DNA from: WHTB01 sp050699035
GTDB lineage: Bacteria > Actinomycetota > Actinomycetes > Propionibacteriales > Nocardioidaceae
Reading direction: 5' to 3'
Assembly (NCBI GenBank): GCA_050699035.1
Contig: JBOHDE010000002.1
Span: 1-54,774, forward strand
Length of the DNA: 54,774 bases
Position 1 is the first letter of the stretch. Each line of letters starts with the position of its first letter. The position numbers and the translations under genes were made by a program. Of this stretch, positions 22,938 through 32,003 are shown in pieces. The notes under the pieces were generated by a model, which was not told the DNA's origin, searched no databases, and worked only from the letters and a program-made list of their open reading frames with translations.

Positions 22938-24206
22938 ATGAGTGTGCTGCGCGACCTGCGGGTACTGCTGCGCGGTCGCGACTTCCGCCGGCTGTTCGCG
23001 GTGCGCTTCGCCAGCCAGTTCAGCGACGGCGTCTTCCAGGTCGCGCTGGCGTCGTACGTGCTGTTCTCCCCGGACCGGCAGGCGACGCCGCAGGCCATCG
23101 CGGCCGGGTTCGCCGCGATCCTGCTGCCGTTCAGCGTCCTCGGGCCGTTCACCGGCGTATTCATCGACCGCTGGTCACGGCGGCAGATCCTGGCCTGGGC
23201 GAACTTCGTCCGGATCGCGGTGATGCTCGGGATCGCGCTGCTGGTGCATCTCGGCGTCGCCGACCTGACCCTGTTCGTCACCGTACTCGTCGCCCTGTCG
23301 GTGAACCGCTTCCTGCTCGCGGCGCTGTCGGCGGCGCTGCCGCACGTGGTCGACGCGGAGCGGCTGCTGATGGCGAACTCGGTGACGCCGACCGCCGGGA
23401 CCGCAGCGTTCCTGACCGGCGTGGCGGCGGGTGGGCTGCTGCGGGAGGTCGCGGCCGGCCTGGATGGACCGAGCAACGTCGTCGTGCTGGTGGCGGCGGC
23501 CGCGCTGTACGGCGTCGCCGGCGGGCTCGCGATGCTGATCCGGCGCGACCTGCTCGGTCCGGACTACGACCCGGCGCGGCCCAGTGTCCGCGAGCACGCC
23601 CGGCACGTCTTGGTCGGGCTGGTCGACGGCCTGGCGCACCTCTGGTCGCGTCGCCGCGCGGCGTACGGCTTGATCACGATCGGCTCGCACCGCTTCTGGT
23701 ACGGCATCTCGACGGTCGCCACGATCTTGCTGTACCGCTCGTACTTCCACGACCCGGCCGACACCGACGCCGGTTTCGAGGGACTGGCAGTCGCGGTGCT
23801 GGTGTCGGGTGCGGGGTTCGTCGCGGCGGCGTTCGTGACCCCGTTCGCCACCCAGCGGCTGAGCCTGAAGCGGTGGATCATCGTGTTGCTGGCCCTCGCC
23901 GCCATGGTGCAGGTCGTGCCGGGCGGCCTGTACACCGAGCCGACCTTGCTGGTGGCGGCGTTCGTGCTCGGCCTGTCCGCGCAAGGGGTCAAGATCAGCG
24001 TGGACACGCTCGTGCAGACATCGGTCGACGACGCGTTCCGGGGTCGGGTGTTCGTCCTCTACGACGTGGTGTTCAACGTGGCGTTCGTCGCGGCGGCGGT
24101 TGCGGCGGCGTTTCTGCTGCCGGCCGACGGGCACTCGTACCCCGTCCTCCTGCTGTCCTCGGCCGGGTACGCCGTGACAGCGCTGGCGTACGCGCGATCT
24201 CGCTGA
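22938..24206 (+). CDS. MFS transporter 2
   Basis: The 422-residue product has about 12 membrane segments, with FRRLFAVRFASQFSDGVFQ at the start and FTGVFIDRWSRRQILAW as motif A. It is of the MFS class that includes EntS-like and macrolide-type exporters, but the substrate cannot be inferred. It lies 26 bases downstream of the first MFS gene; the two proteins are not close copies. A hairpin follows before the convergent cca gene. Confidence 0.87.
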   Translation: MSVLRDLRVLLRGRDFRRLFAVRFASQFSDGVFQVALASYVLFSPDRQATPQAIAAGFAAILLPFSVLGPFTGVFIDRWSRRQILAWANFVRIAVMLGIALLVHLGVADLTLFVTVLVALSVNRFLLAALSAALPHVVDAERLLMANSVTPTAGTAAFLTGVAAGGLLREVAAGLDGPSNVVVLVAAAALYGVAGGLAMLIRRDLLGPDYDPARPSVREHARHVLVGLVDGLAHLWSRRRAAYGLITIGSHRFWYGISTVATILLYRSYFHDPADTDAGFEGLAVAVLVSGAGFVAAAFVTPFATQRLSLKRWIIVLLALAAMVQVVPGGLYTEPTLLVAAFVLGLSAQGVKISVDTLVQTSVDDAFRGRVFVLYDVVFNVAFVAAAVAAAFLLPADGHSYPVLLLSSAGYAVTALAYARSR

Positions 24207-24233
24207 CCCGGGGGGCCACCGTCGCGTCAAAGA

Positions 24234-24312
24234 TTGCCCAATTGGGCAAAATTCGACCCGGTCCCGGCCGGATCGAGGTGGAACTTTGCCCAATTGGGCA
24301 AAATTCCACCTC
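24234..24312. terminator. Bidirectional terminator with a repeated TTGCCCAATTGGGCAA palindrome
   Basis: A 21-bp direct repeat (24234-24254 and 24286-24306) carries the 16-bp palindrome TTGCCCAATTGGGCAA. The second copy is extended into a 38-base hairpin, 24275-24312, with outer arms GAGGTGGAA/TTCCACCTC and one mismatch. It lies between the convergent stops of MFS gene 2 and cca, three bases from the latter. Confidence 0.75.
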
Positions 24313-24314
24313 GG

Positions 24315-25802
24315 TCAGGACGACTGTGCCGCCCACCAGCGCAGCAGCTCCTCGCGCGCCCGGTCCGCGCCGAGCGGCCCGTGCTCGATCCGCAGTTCGA
24401 GCAGGAAGGTGTACGCCTTGCCGACCGTAGGCCCGGGATCGATGCCGAGGATCTCCATGATCTGCCGGCCGTCCAGGTCGGGACGCATCGCGTCCAGCTG
24501 CTCCTCCTTGGCCAGCCGGGCGATCTCCTGCTCCAACGAGTCGTAGCTGCGGCGCAGCCGGTCGGCCTTGCGCTGGTTGCGGGTAGTGCAGTCGGCCCGG
24601 GTCAGCACATGCAGCCGCTCGAGCTGGTCGCCGGCGTCACGGACGTAGCGGCGTACCGCGGAGTCGGTCCAGACCCCGGCGCCGTAGCCGTGGAACCGCA
24701 GATGCAGCTCGACCAGCCGCGCGACCGCGTCGATGTCGGAGCCGGAGAACCGCAGCGCCGCCATCCGCTTGCGGGTCATCTTGGCCCCGACCACGTCGTG
24801 GTGGTGGAACGTCACGAGGCCATCGGGTTGGAAGCGTCGGGTACGGGGTTTGCCGATGTCGTGCATCAGGGCCGCGAACCGCACGATGAAGTCGGGAGCC
24901 GGGACCGTGAGCCGCGGCTCGAGGTCGATGGCCTGCTCCAGCACCGTCAGGGAGTGCTCGTAGACGTCCTTGTGGCGGTGGTGCTCGTCGCGCTCGAGCC
25001 GCAACGCCGGCAGCTCGGGCAGCACCAGCTCGGCCAGCCCGGTCTCCACCAGCAGCGCCAACCCCGGACGCGGGCGCGGTGAGCAGACCAGCTTGACCAC
25101 CTCGTCACGGACCCGCTCGGCCGACACGATCGCGATCCGCCCGGCCAGGTCGCGCATCGCCGACACGACCTCGGGTGCGACCTCCAGCCCCAGCTGGGCG
25201 GCGAACCGGGCAGCCCGCAGCATCCGCAGCGGGTCGTCGGTGAACGACTCCTCCGGTGTGCTCGGCGTCCGGAGTACGCCGGCGGCGAGGTCGTCGAGGC
25301 CGCCATGGGGGTCGACGAACTCACGCGACGGCAGCGCGACCGCCATCGCGTTGACGGTGAAGTCGCGACGGCGCAGGTCGGCCGCAAGGCTGTCGCCGTA
25401 CGCCACCTCGGGTTTGCGGGACTCGGGGTCGTACGACTCCGACCGGTACGTCGTGATCTCGAGCTGGTGCTCGCCCTTGCGGCAGCCGATCGTGCCGAAC
25501 TCGCGCCCGACGTCCCAGACGGCGTCGGCCCAGTCCCGGACCAGCCGCTCGGTCTGGTCGGGGCGCGCCGACGTGGTGAAGTCGAGGTCGTTGCCCAGCC
25601 GGTCCAGCAGCGCGTCGCGGACCGGCCCACCCACCAGGGCAATCTCCTGACCCGCCGCGGTGAACAACGCGCCGAGCTCGTCGATCACCGGCGCGATCCG
25701 CAGCAGCGAGTGGACCGCCTGCCGCTGGACCTCGCTCAGCCGAGCCGGCGCCGGCCGAGCACTTTCGTCGCTGCCCTCGGCGGGCGTCAGGGGCTCGGTC
25801 AC
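24315..25802 (-). CDS. cca: CCA tRNA nucleotidyltransferase
   Basis: Adds or repairs the 3' CCA of tRNAs (class II nucleotidyltransferase). The 495-residue product has the head motif IALVGGPVRDALLDRLGND followed by the metal-binding DLDFTT and the conserved RRDFTVNAMA. It also has FTDDPLRMLRAARFAAQLGL and a C-terminal HD domain with LMHDIGKPRTR. I chose the GTG at 25802 because TAGAGT (25816-25811) ends 8 bases before it, a leaderless arrangement; GTG at 25808 and ATG at 25856 are alternatives. It diverges from the DUF6049 gene. Confidence 0.93.
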   Translation of the reverse strand: MTEPLTPAEGSDESARPAPARLSEVQRQAVHSLLRIAPVIDELGALFTAAGQEIALVGGPVRDALLDRLGNDLDFTTSARPDQTERLVRDWADAVWDVGREFGTIGCRKGEHQLEITTYRSESYDPESRKPEVAYGDSLAADLRRRDFTVNAMAVALPSREFVDPHGGLDDLAAGVLRTPSTPEESFTDDPLRMLRAARFAAQLGLEVAPEVVSAMRDLAGRIAIVSAERVRDEVVKLVCSPRPRPGLALLVETGLAELVLPELPALRLERDEHHRHKDVYEHSLTVLEQAIDLEPRLTVPAPDFIVRFAALMHDIGKPRTRRFQPDGLVTFHHHDVVGAKMTRKRMAALRFSGSDIDAVARLVELHLRFHGYGAGVWTDSAVRRYVRDAGDQLERLHVLTRADCTTRNQRKADRLRRSYDSLEQEIARLAKEEQLDAMRPDLDGRQIMEILGIDPGPTVGKAYTFLLELRIEHGPLGADRAREELLRWWAAQSS

Positions 25803-25863
25803 GGGCACCCACTCTAGGTGCAGCGCTGGAGCGAGGCGGGTCGGGCCGTCGTGCACCGACCGT

Positions 25864-25905
25864 TAGCATTCCCCCGTGACTCGCCCGTGCCTGGACTCCG
25901 CGTGA
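25864..25905 (+). promoter_or_regulatory. Promoter and 9-codon leader reading frame before the DUF6049 gene
   Basis: TAGCAT (25864-25869) ends 6 bases before a GTG at 25876, which opens the short frame VTRPCLDSA ending TGA at 25903-25905. That stop overlaps the GTG start of the DUF6049 gene (GTGA). The layout suggests a leaderless mini-gene that translationally couples the large gene. Confidence 0.4.
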
Positions 25906-28037
25906 GCCGGGTCGCGCGGACCCGCACGGTCGTCCTGTGCGCGCTCGTCCTGCTGATGTCGCTGCCGCTCGCCGCGGCGGCCGCGGGGGAACCGGCGGGC
26001 GCGGGGGAACCGGCGGGCGCGGGGGAACCGGCGGGCGCGACACCGGCGAGCGCGGCCCCGCAGACCAGCCCCGACGACACGGTGCCGCCGATCACCGTGC
26101 ACAACCTGCAACCCAGCACCCTCCGGGAAGGGCAGTCGCTCGCGGTCACCGGCGCGGTACGCAACACCAGCGACGAGCGGTGGGGCGACATCCAGGTCAA
26201 CCTGGTCTTCTCCGATACCCCCCTCACGTCGGCCGACGCGTTGACGTCGGCCCGACCCGATCGCGACCAGCTGGCCGTGCGTCAGGTGCTCGAGTTCGGG
26301 CGGTTCCGCGACCTCGGTGGCCTCGAGCCCGGCACCGAGCGCGACTTCTCACTGCGCGTCCCGTACGACGCGTTGCCGATCAGCGGGGCGTCGGGCGTCT
26401 ACGTCGTCGGGGTCGAGGCGCGGGCGACCATCGCTGACGGCACCCGGCCGACGGTCGCCACCAGCACGGCGTTCCTCCCGCTGGTGGGCAGCGACCAGCC
26501 GAGCCACCGGGTCGACCTGGCGATGCTGTGGCCCCTCACCAACCGGGTGCCGCGGGGACAGTCGGCGTACGTCGACCAGAGCCTCAGCACCGACATGGCC
26601 GCCGGTGGCCGACTGCGGGCGCTGACCGAGATGGGTGCGTCGGCGGGCAACGTACCCCTCAGCTGGGTGGTCGACCCGGCGGTGCTCGCCGCCGCCGCGG
26701 ACCTGGCCGACGGCTACCCACTGGCCGGACGCCGCGACGAGGTGCCGGCGACCTCGGACACCGCGGTCGCGGCCGCTTCGTGGCTCGCGGCAACCCGGCA
26801 GGCGTTCACCGGCGACGAGGTGCTCGCCCTCCCGTACGGCGACCCCGACATCGCCTCGCTGGCACACGCCGACCTCGCCGAGGCGCTGACCGGCCCGGTC
26901 GGCGCCGCCAGCGCGACGCTGCAGGAGCTCGGCATCTCGGCGACGCGGCTGCTGTGGCCGGCCGAGGGCATGGCCGACCAGGAGACGTTGGACGCGGGTT
27001 CCGGCCTGACCCCACAGTCGGCCCTGCTGGCCCGGCAGACCGTGGTCAGACCCGACGACGAGAAGCCGGGCGGGCCGGCCGCGGTCCCCATCCAGGTCGG
27101 CGACCGTGACATCGCCGGCCTGGTCTACGACCGTGGCCCCGTGTCGCCGCGCGGCGACGAGTCGATGCTCCAGTGGCGCCAGCAGATCCTGGCCGTCGCC
27201 GCGCTGCGTGCCCTCGACCCCGACGCGGTCGGCCAGCTCGTGGTCGCACCGCCGCGTACCCTCACCCCGGACCCGCACTGGGCCGAGGCCGACTTCTTCA
27301 CCGGTCTCCGGGCGCCGTGGCTGCGCACCGTACCGGCCGGCGACCTGCGTGGCGCTCCGGACGGCGAGCCACCGCGGCTCCGCTACCCGCATCAGACCCG
27401 CCGCCAGGAGCTGAGCGCGGCCACCCTGGACGCCGTGCGCGACCTCCTCACGTCGTCGCAGACCCTGACCGGCGTGCTCAGCGAGCCCGACGCCCAGCAG
27501 CAGAGCACCGATCGGGCCGTCGGCATCGGCGCGTCGGCCGAATGGCGCAAGGCGATGTCGTTCGGGCGGTCGCTCACCGAGTCCCACGTGCGCGCCAACC
27601 GGCGTCAGATCGCCGCCATCACCGTCGAGCCACCGGCCGGCCTGATCACGCTGTCGGGCACCGAGGGCCGGTTCCCCGTCACCATCACCAACGGCCTCGA
27701 CCAGCCCATCACCGTGAGCATCCGCGGGTCCGCCGGCGACACGTCGCTGCAGATCGCCGAGGTCGACCCGGTCACGATAGAGCCGGAGCAGCGGCGCAGC
27801 ATCCCGCTCGAGGCGACCTACCGTGGCGTCGGCATCAGCAACGTCTCCGTGTCGATGGTCGACGGCAGCGGCAAACGGTTCGGCACGCCCGCGCTGCTGC
27901 GGGTCCGCACCACCCAGATCGGCGCGATCATCTGGGTGATCATGGGCGTCGGTGCGGCCGGCATCTTCTTCGCGGCCGGCCGCAGCATCGTCCGGCGGGT
28001 ACGCGGTCGGCGCCGCGCCACCGGAGCAGCGGCATGA
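25902..28037 (+). CDS. DUF6049-family secreted membrane-anchored protein
   Basis: A 711-residue actinobacterial protein found upstream of murJ; its function is not established. An N-terminal signal or anchor (VVLCALVLLMSLPLAAAAA) is followed by a threefold GEPAGA repeat encoded by an 18-bp tandem repeat (about 25983-26038). A large extracytoplasmic region follows, then a C-terminal membrane segment (IIWVIMGVGAAGIFFAAG) and a short basic tail. The GTG at 25902 overlaps the stop of a 9-codon leader frame; GTG 25887 is an alternative. Coupling to murJ (ATGA) suggests a part in lipid II export or cell-wall assembly. Confidence 0.87.
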   Translation: MSRVARTRTVVLCALVLLMSLPLAAAAAGEPAGAGEPAGAGEPAGATPASAAPQTSPDDTVPPITVHNLQPSTLREGQSLAVTGAVRNTSDERWGDIQVNLVFSDTPLTSADALTSARPDRDQLAVRQVLEFGRFRDLGGLEPGTERDFSLRVPYDALPISGASGVYVVGVEARATIADGTRPTVATSTAFLPLVGSDQPSHRVDLAMLWPLTNRVPRGQSAYVDQSLSTDMAAGGRLRALTEMGASAGNVPLSWVVDPAVLAAAADLADGYPLAGRRDEVPATSDTAVAAASWLAATRQAFTGDEVLALPYGDPDIASLAHADLAEALTGPVGAASATLQELGISATRLLWPAEGMADQETLDAGSGLTPQSALLARQTVVRPDDEKPGGPAAVPIQVGDRDIAGLVYDRGPVSPRGDESMLQWRQQILAVAALRALDPDAVGQLVVAPPRTLTPDPHWAEADFFTGLRAPWLRTVPAGDLRGAPDGEPPRLRYPHQTRRQELSAATLDAVRDLLTSSQTLTGVLSEPDAQQQSTDRAVGIGASAEWRKAMSFGRSLTESHVRANRRQIAAITVEPPAGLITLSGTEGRFPVTITNGLDQPITVSIRGSAGDTSLQIAEVDPVTIEPEQRRSIPLEATYRGVGISNVSVSMVDGSGKRFGTPALLRVRTTQIGAIIWVIMGVGAAGIFFAAGRSIVRRVRGRRRATGAAA

Positions 28038-29689
28038 GCGACAGCCTGCTGCGCTCGAGCGCGGTGATGGCCGCCGGCACGGTCGTGTCGCGGCTGACCG
28101 GGTTCGTCCGCGGCGCCATGCTGGCCGCGGCGATCGGCCTCGGCGGGCTGCACGCCGACCTCTTCACGCTCGCCAACACCGTCCCGAACATGCTCTACAT
28201 CCTGGTCGCCGGCGGGGTCTTCAACGCCGTGCTCGTCCCGCAGATCGTCCGGGCGATGAAGCAGGACGCCGACGGTGGCGAGGCGTACGTCAACCGCATC
28301 CTCACCCTGTCCGGCCTGTTCCTCGCCGGGGTGACGGCGGTGCTGGTCGCCATCGCGCCCGCCGTCATGTACGCCGTCACCCGGGGCGGCCTGTTCGTCG
28401 ACGGTCTCGAGGACCAGCGGGACTCGCTGGTCACGTTGGCGCGGTACTGCCTCCCGCAGGTGTTCTTCTACGGCGTGTTCGTGCTGATGGGCCAGGTGCT
28501 CAACGCCCGTGGCCGGTTCGGGCCGATGATGTGGGCACCGATCGCCAACAACCTGGTGGCGATCGCGGTGATCGGCGTCTACCTCTGGGTCTACGGCGCC
28601 TCGCAGGGCAACCAGGCGTACGCCTCGGGCGAGGAGCTGCTGCTGGGCCTCGGCTCGACGGCCGGGATCGTCGTCCAGGCGATCCTGCTGGTGCCGTACC
28701 TGCGCGCGGCTGGGGTGCGGTACCGGCCGCGGTTCGACTTCGTCGGCACCGGGCTGATGCACACCCTGCGGCTGGCGGTGTGGACCGTGCTGTTCGTGGT
28801 CGCCAACCAGATCGCGTACGTCGTGGTGATCTCGCTGGCGACCGACGCGACGGCCTCCGGGGCGCTCGCCGGCGAGGAGGGATCCGGCGTCACCGTCTAC
28901 AGCAACGCGTTCCTGCTGGTGATGGTGCCGCACGCGATCGTCACCGTCTCCTTGGCCACGGCGACGCTGCCGCGGCTGTCGGCGCTGGCCGCCGACGGGC
29001 GCCGCGACGAGGTCCGCTCCGAGATCGCCACCACGGTGCGACACGCGCTCGCGGTGATCCTGCCGTTCTGTGTGCTGCTCACGGTGATCGCCCCCGCGCT
29101 GGCGGTGATCCTGTTCGGCTGGGGCGCGGCCGCCGGGGGTACGGACGTGCTCGCGCTCACCTTGATGGCGTTCGCTCCGGGGCTGCTCTTCTTCACCCTG
29201 CACTATCTGATGCTGCGTGGCTTCTACGCCCAGGAGAACACCCGGACACCGTTCTTCATCCAGCTGGTCGTCTCCGGCACCAACATCGTCGCGGCGGTCG
29301 GCATCACCAGTGCGGTCGAGACCAGGGACGTCGCCCCGCTGCTCGCCCTCGCGTACGGCTGCGCCTACCTGGTCGGGTCGGTCGTCTCGGTGACCGTGCT
29401 CGGCCGGCGCACCGGCGGTCCACCGCTGGCCGGCGTCCCGCGGTACGCCGGCGCGGTGCTGCTGGCCGCCGTACCCTCGACGCTCGCCGCCTGGGCCGTG
29501 GTCCGCGGCCTGGCGGCGCTCGGCGTGGACTCCGGATCCAGGTCCGGGGCGCTGCTTGAGCTGACCGCGGCCGGTCTGGTGGCGGTCATGATCTTCGCCG
29601 TGCTGGCCCGGCTGCTCCACCTCGCGGAGGTGACCGGCGTCATAACGACGGCATTCGGTCGTCTCCGTCGTACCCGACCGCGTACCTGA
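28034..29689 (+). CDS. murJ: Lipid II flippase MurJ
   Basis: MurJ moves lipid II across the cytoplasmic membrane. The 551-residue product has about 14 membrane segments and the MviN family motifs GTVVSRLTGFVRGAMLAAA, LANTVPNMLYILVAGGVFNA, VLNARGRFGPMMWAPIANN and LMLRGFYAQENTRTPF. It lacks the C-terminal pseudokinase and sugar-binding domains fused to mycobacterial MviN; those functions are in the next gene. Start codon overlaps the DUF6049 stop. Confidence 0.95.
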   Translation: MSDSLLRSSAVMAAGTVVSRLTGFVRGAMLAAAIGLGGLHADLFTLANTVPNMLYILVAGGVFNAVLVPQIVRAMKQDADGGEAYVNRILTLSGLFLAGVTAVLVAIAPAVMYAVTRGGLFVDGLEDQRDSLVTLARYCLPQVFFYGVFVLMGQVLNARGRFGPMMWAPIANNLVAIAVIGVYLWVYGASQGNQAYASGEELLLGLGSTAGIVVQAILLVPYLRAAGVRYRPRFDFVGTGLMHTLRLAVWTVLFVVANQIAYVVVISLATDATASGALAGEEGSGVTVYSNAFLLVMVPHAIVTVSLATATLPRLSALAADGRRDEVRSEIATTVRHALAVILPFCVLLTVIAPALAVILFGWGAAAGGTDVLALTLMAFAPGLLFFTLHYLMLRGFYAQENTRTPFFIQLVVSGTNIVAAVGITSAVETRDVAPLLALAYGCAYLVGSVVSVTVLGRRTGGPPLAGVPRYAGAVLLAAVPSTLAAWAVVRGLAALGVDSGSRSGALLELTAAGLVAVMIFAVLARLLHLAEVTGVITTAFGRLRRTRPRT

Positions 29690-29704
29690 CCCCGCAGGAG
29701 CGCC

Positions 29705-29710
29705 TAGCAT
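29705..29710 (+). promoter_or_regulatory. Probable -10 box before the pseudokinase gene
   Basis: TAGCAT lies in the short gap after murJ, giving a start site near 29717 and a leader of about 40 bases carrying AGAGGAGGT before the ATG at 29758. Confidence 0.45.
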
Positions 29711-29757
29711 GGGTGCGGATGGATCGGGATGAACGCCAGAGGAGGTCAGCAGCCGTC

Positions 29758-31368
29758 ATGACGGTCGAGCCAGGTCGACTGCTCGCCGGTCGATACCGGG
29801 TCGAGGATCTGCTGAGCGACCGCACCGGCGTCCGGTCGTGGCGCGCCGTCGACGAGGTCCTCCGCCGCTCGGTCGCCGTCGACATTCTGGCGGCCGACGC
29901 GCCGCGTGCCACCGCCCTGGTCGATGCGGCCCGCCGGTCGGCCGTGGTCGCCGACAGTCGCTTCCTGCGAGTCCTCGACGCGTCGAAGGAGAACGGCGAC
30001 GTCTACATCGTCCGGGAGTGGGCCCGCGGCGAGTCGCTCGACCTGGTGCTCCGCGACGGGCCACTGACCCATCGCCGCGCCGCCTGGGTCGTCCGCGAGA
30101 TCGCCGAGGCGATCGGGATGGCGCACCGCGCCGGCATCTTCCACTGGCGGCTCGTCCCCGAGAACGTGATCGTGACCGAGACCGGGGCGGTCCGGATCGT
30201 CGGCCTGGCCACCGCGGCCGCGATGCAGGGCCTCACCTACGCCGAGCCGGAGGCCGAGGACGTCCGCGGGCTCGGCCGGCTGCTGTACGCCACGCTGGTG
30301 ACCAAGTGGCCGGGAGGCCCGGACTGCGCCCTCCCGCCCGCGCCCACCGAGCACGGTCGGCTGATGCTGCCGCGCCAGGTCCGCGCCGGTGTGCCGCGAC
30401 CGCTCGACGACGTCTGCGACCGCATCCTGGGAGACCCGCCACGGCACCACGCTCCGCCGTTGCGCACGGTCGACGAGGTCGCGGCGGCGCTGGCCGACGC
30501 GGCTGGTCTCAGCAGCGAGGTCGCCGACCCCGAGGCCACCGAGATCGGTGGGCTGACCGCGGCCCGGATCCCGGCCCACGGATTCCAGCAGTTCACCGGC
30601 GGCACCTCCGGCGGCGCACCGTCCGGGCCGCCCCCGGCGCTCCTGCCGGTGCCGGCCGGCCCGCCGCCCGCCAACCGCGCGGGGCCGCCGCCACGGGTCA
30701 CGGCCCAGATCCCCGTCACCCCGGCCGGGCCACCCGCGGGCGCCCGCCATGCCGCTGCGCCGAACGGCGACCAGCGGCGCAGCAACACCTGGCTGATCAT
30801 CGCGCTGGTGGTGCTGGTCGCCGCCGTGATCGCGTTCCTGATCGGCTTCAACCTGACCGGCGGCGACAACAACGAGCCCAAGGCCGAGCCGCAGCAGCAG
30901 CAGAACCAGGCTCCGCAGCCGATCAAGATCGCCTCGGTGGCCGCCTGGGACCCGTTCGGCGAGGGCGGCGAGAACGACGACGAGGCGCCGCTGGCCATCG
31001 ACGGCGACCGGGCGACGTTCTGGACCACGATGTCGTACTACAACCGGGCCGACTTCGGCGGGCTGAAGCCAGGTCTCGGCCTGGTCGTCGACCTGGGCGA
31101 GCCGCGGGACGTGTCCTCGGTGCGGGTCGACGTCGGCAGCGGTGGCACCGACTTCGAGGTCCGCGTCGCCCCCGGCGCCACCGACGAGGCACCGGGCAAC
31201 CCGGACGACTTCCAGACCCAGGGCACCGCTGAGGGCGCGACCGGCAACACCGACGTCGAGCTCGACCGGGCGGTGACGACCCGCTACGTCCTCGTGTGGC
31301 TGACCAAGCTGCCGCCCAGCGGCGGCGACTTCAAGGGCCAGGTGCGCGAGGTCTCGGTCCGGGGATGA
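29758..31368 (+). CDS. MurJ-associated membrane pseudokinase with extracytoplasmic galactose-binding-like domain
   Basis: The 536-residue product has a kinase-like N-terminus (about 10-250) lacking catalytic residues. The ATP-anchoring Lys position reads VAVDIL (Asp 42), the catalytic loop is FHWRLVPENVIV with no HRD aspartate, and the DFG position reads VGL. A Pro/Gly-rich linker (about 280-340) precedes one membrane segment (344-366), and the outside part resembles an F5/8C-type discoidin domain. In mycobacteria the same parts are fused to MurJ and the phosphorylated pseudokinase recruits FhaA; here they are separate. I chose ATG 29758 (AGAGGAGGT 11 bases upstream); GTG 29713 and ATG 29719 are alternatives. 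ATGA overlap with sigM. Confidence 0.88.
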   Translation: MTVEPGRLLAGRYRVEDLLSDRTGVRSWRAVDEVLRRSVAVDILAADAPRATALVDAARRSAVVADSRFLRVLDASKENGDVYIVREWARGESLDLVLRDGPLTHRRAAWVVREIAEAIGMAHRAGIFHWRLVPENVIVTETGAVRIVGLATAAAMQGLTYAEPEAEDVRGLGRLLYATLVTKWPGGPDCALPPAPTEHGRLMLPRQVRAGVPRPLDDVCDRILGDPPRHHAPPLRTVDEVAAALADAAGLSSEVADPEATEIGGLTAARIPAHGFQQFTGGTSGGAPSGPPPALLPVPAGPPPANRAGPPPRVTAQIPVTPAGPPAGARHAAAPNGDQRRSNTWLIIALVVLVAAVIAFLIGFNLTGGDNNEPKAEPQQQQNQAPQPIKIASVAAWDPFGEGGENDDEAPLAIDGDRATFWTTMSYYNRADFGGLKPGLGLVVDLGEPRDVSSVRVDVGSGGTDFEVRVAPGATDEAPGNPDDFQTQGTAEGATGNTDVELDRAVTTRYVLVWLTKLPPSGGDFKGQVREVSVRG

Positions 31369-32003
31369 GCGACCGGCCGTCGGTCGAACCCGTCGACGAC
31401 GCGGAGCTGATGGCGCGGCATCGGGCCGGCGACGCCGCGGCGTTCGAGGAGATCTTCCGGCGGCACCGCGACCGGCTCTGGGCGGTAGCGCTGCGGACGC
31501 TCGGCGACCCTGAGCAGGCGGCCGACGCCCTGCAGGACGCGATGCTGTCCGCGTTCCGGCGGGCTGACTCGTTCCGCGGCGACGCCCAGGTGACCACCTG
31601 GCTGCACCGCATCGTGGTCAACGCCTGCATCGACCTGACCCGCCGCAACAAGGTGCGAGCCGCCGACCCGCTGCCGGCCGACGAGGACCGGCGCCCCGCC
31701 CTGGCCGACCATCGGGTGGGCGAGCCCGCAGCGCGCATCGCCGAGCGGCACGACGTCCGGGCCGCGCTGGCGACGCTGCCGTTCGACCAGCGGGCCGCGC
31801 TCGTCCTGGTCGACATGGAGGGCTACTCCGTGGCCGAGGCGGCCGCCCTGCTCGACTGTCCGGAGGGCACGGTGAAGAGCCGCTGCGCCCGCGGCCGGGC
31901 GCGGCTGGCACCGTTGCTCCGGTCGCTGTGGAACCCCGACGACCCGTCGGCCGTCCCATCCGTGTCGGCCCAAGACCAGACCCGAGGAGGTGAGCCGGCA
32001 TGA
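31365..32003 (+). CDS. sigM: ECF-type RNA polymerase sigma factor, SigM group
   Basis: The 212-residue product has region 2 (DAAAFEEIFRRHRDRLWAVA, DALQDAMLSAFRRADSFRG, TTWLHRIVVNACID) and region 4 (RAALATLPFDQRAALVLVDM, SVAEAAALLDCPEGTVKSRC). Position between the MurJ pseudokinase and a zinc-type anti-sigma factor, and upstream of trxBA, matches SigM of other actinobacteria. ATGA overlaps on both sides imply stoichiometric expression with its regulator. Confidence 0.92.
   Translation: MSDRPSVEPVDDAELMARHRAGDAAAFEEIFRRHRDRLWAVALRTLGDPEQAADALQDAMLSAFRRADSFRGDAQVTTWLHRIVVNACIDLTRRNKVRAADPLPADEDRRPALADHRVGEPAARIAERHDVRAALATLPFDQRAALVLVDMEGYSVAEAAALLDCPEGTVKSRCARGRARLAPLLRSLWNPDDPSAVPSVSAQDQTRGGEPA

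Noticed and set aside
22938..24206. Second MFS gene as a tandem duplicate of the first
   Set aside because: The two proteins differ in membrane-segment sequences and motif A; they are not recent copies.
25983..26038. Three 18-bp repeats as a possible CRISPR or operator array
   Set aside because: Contiguous repeats without spacers, in frame and coding GEPAGA in a linker after a signal sequence.
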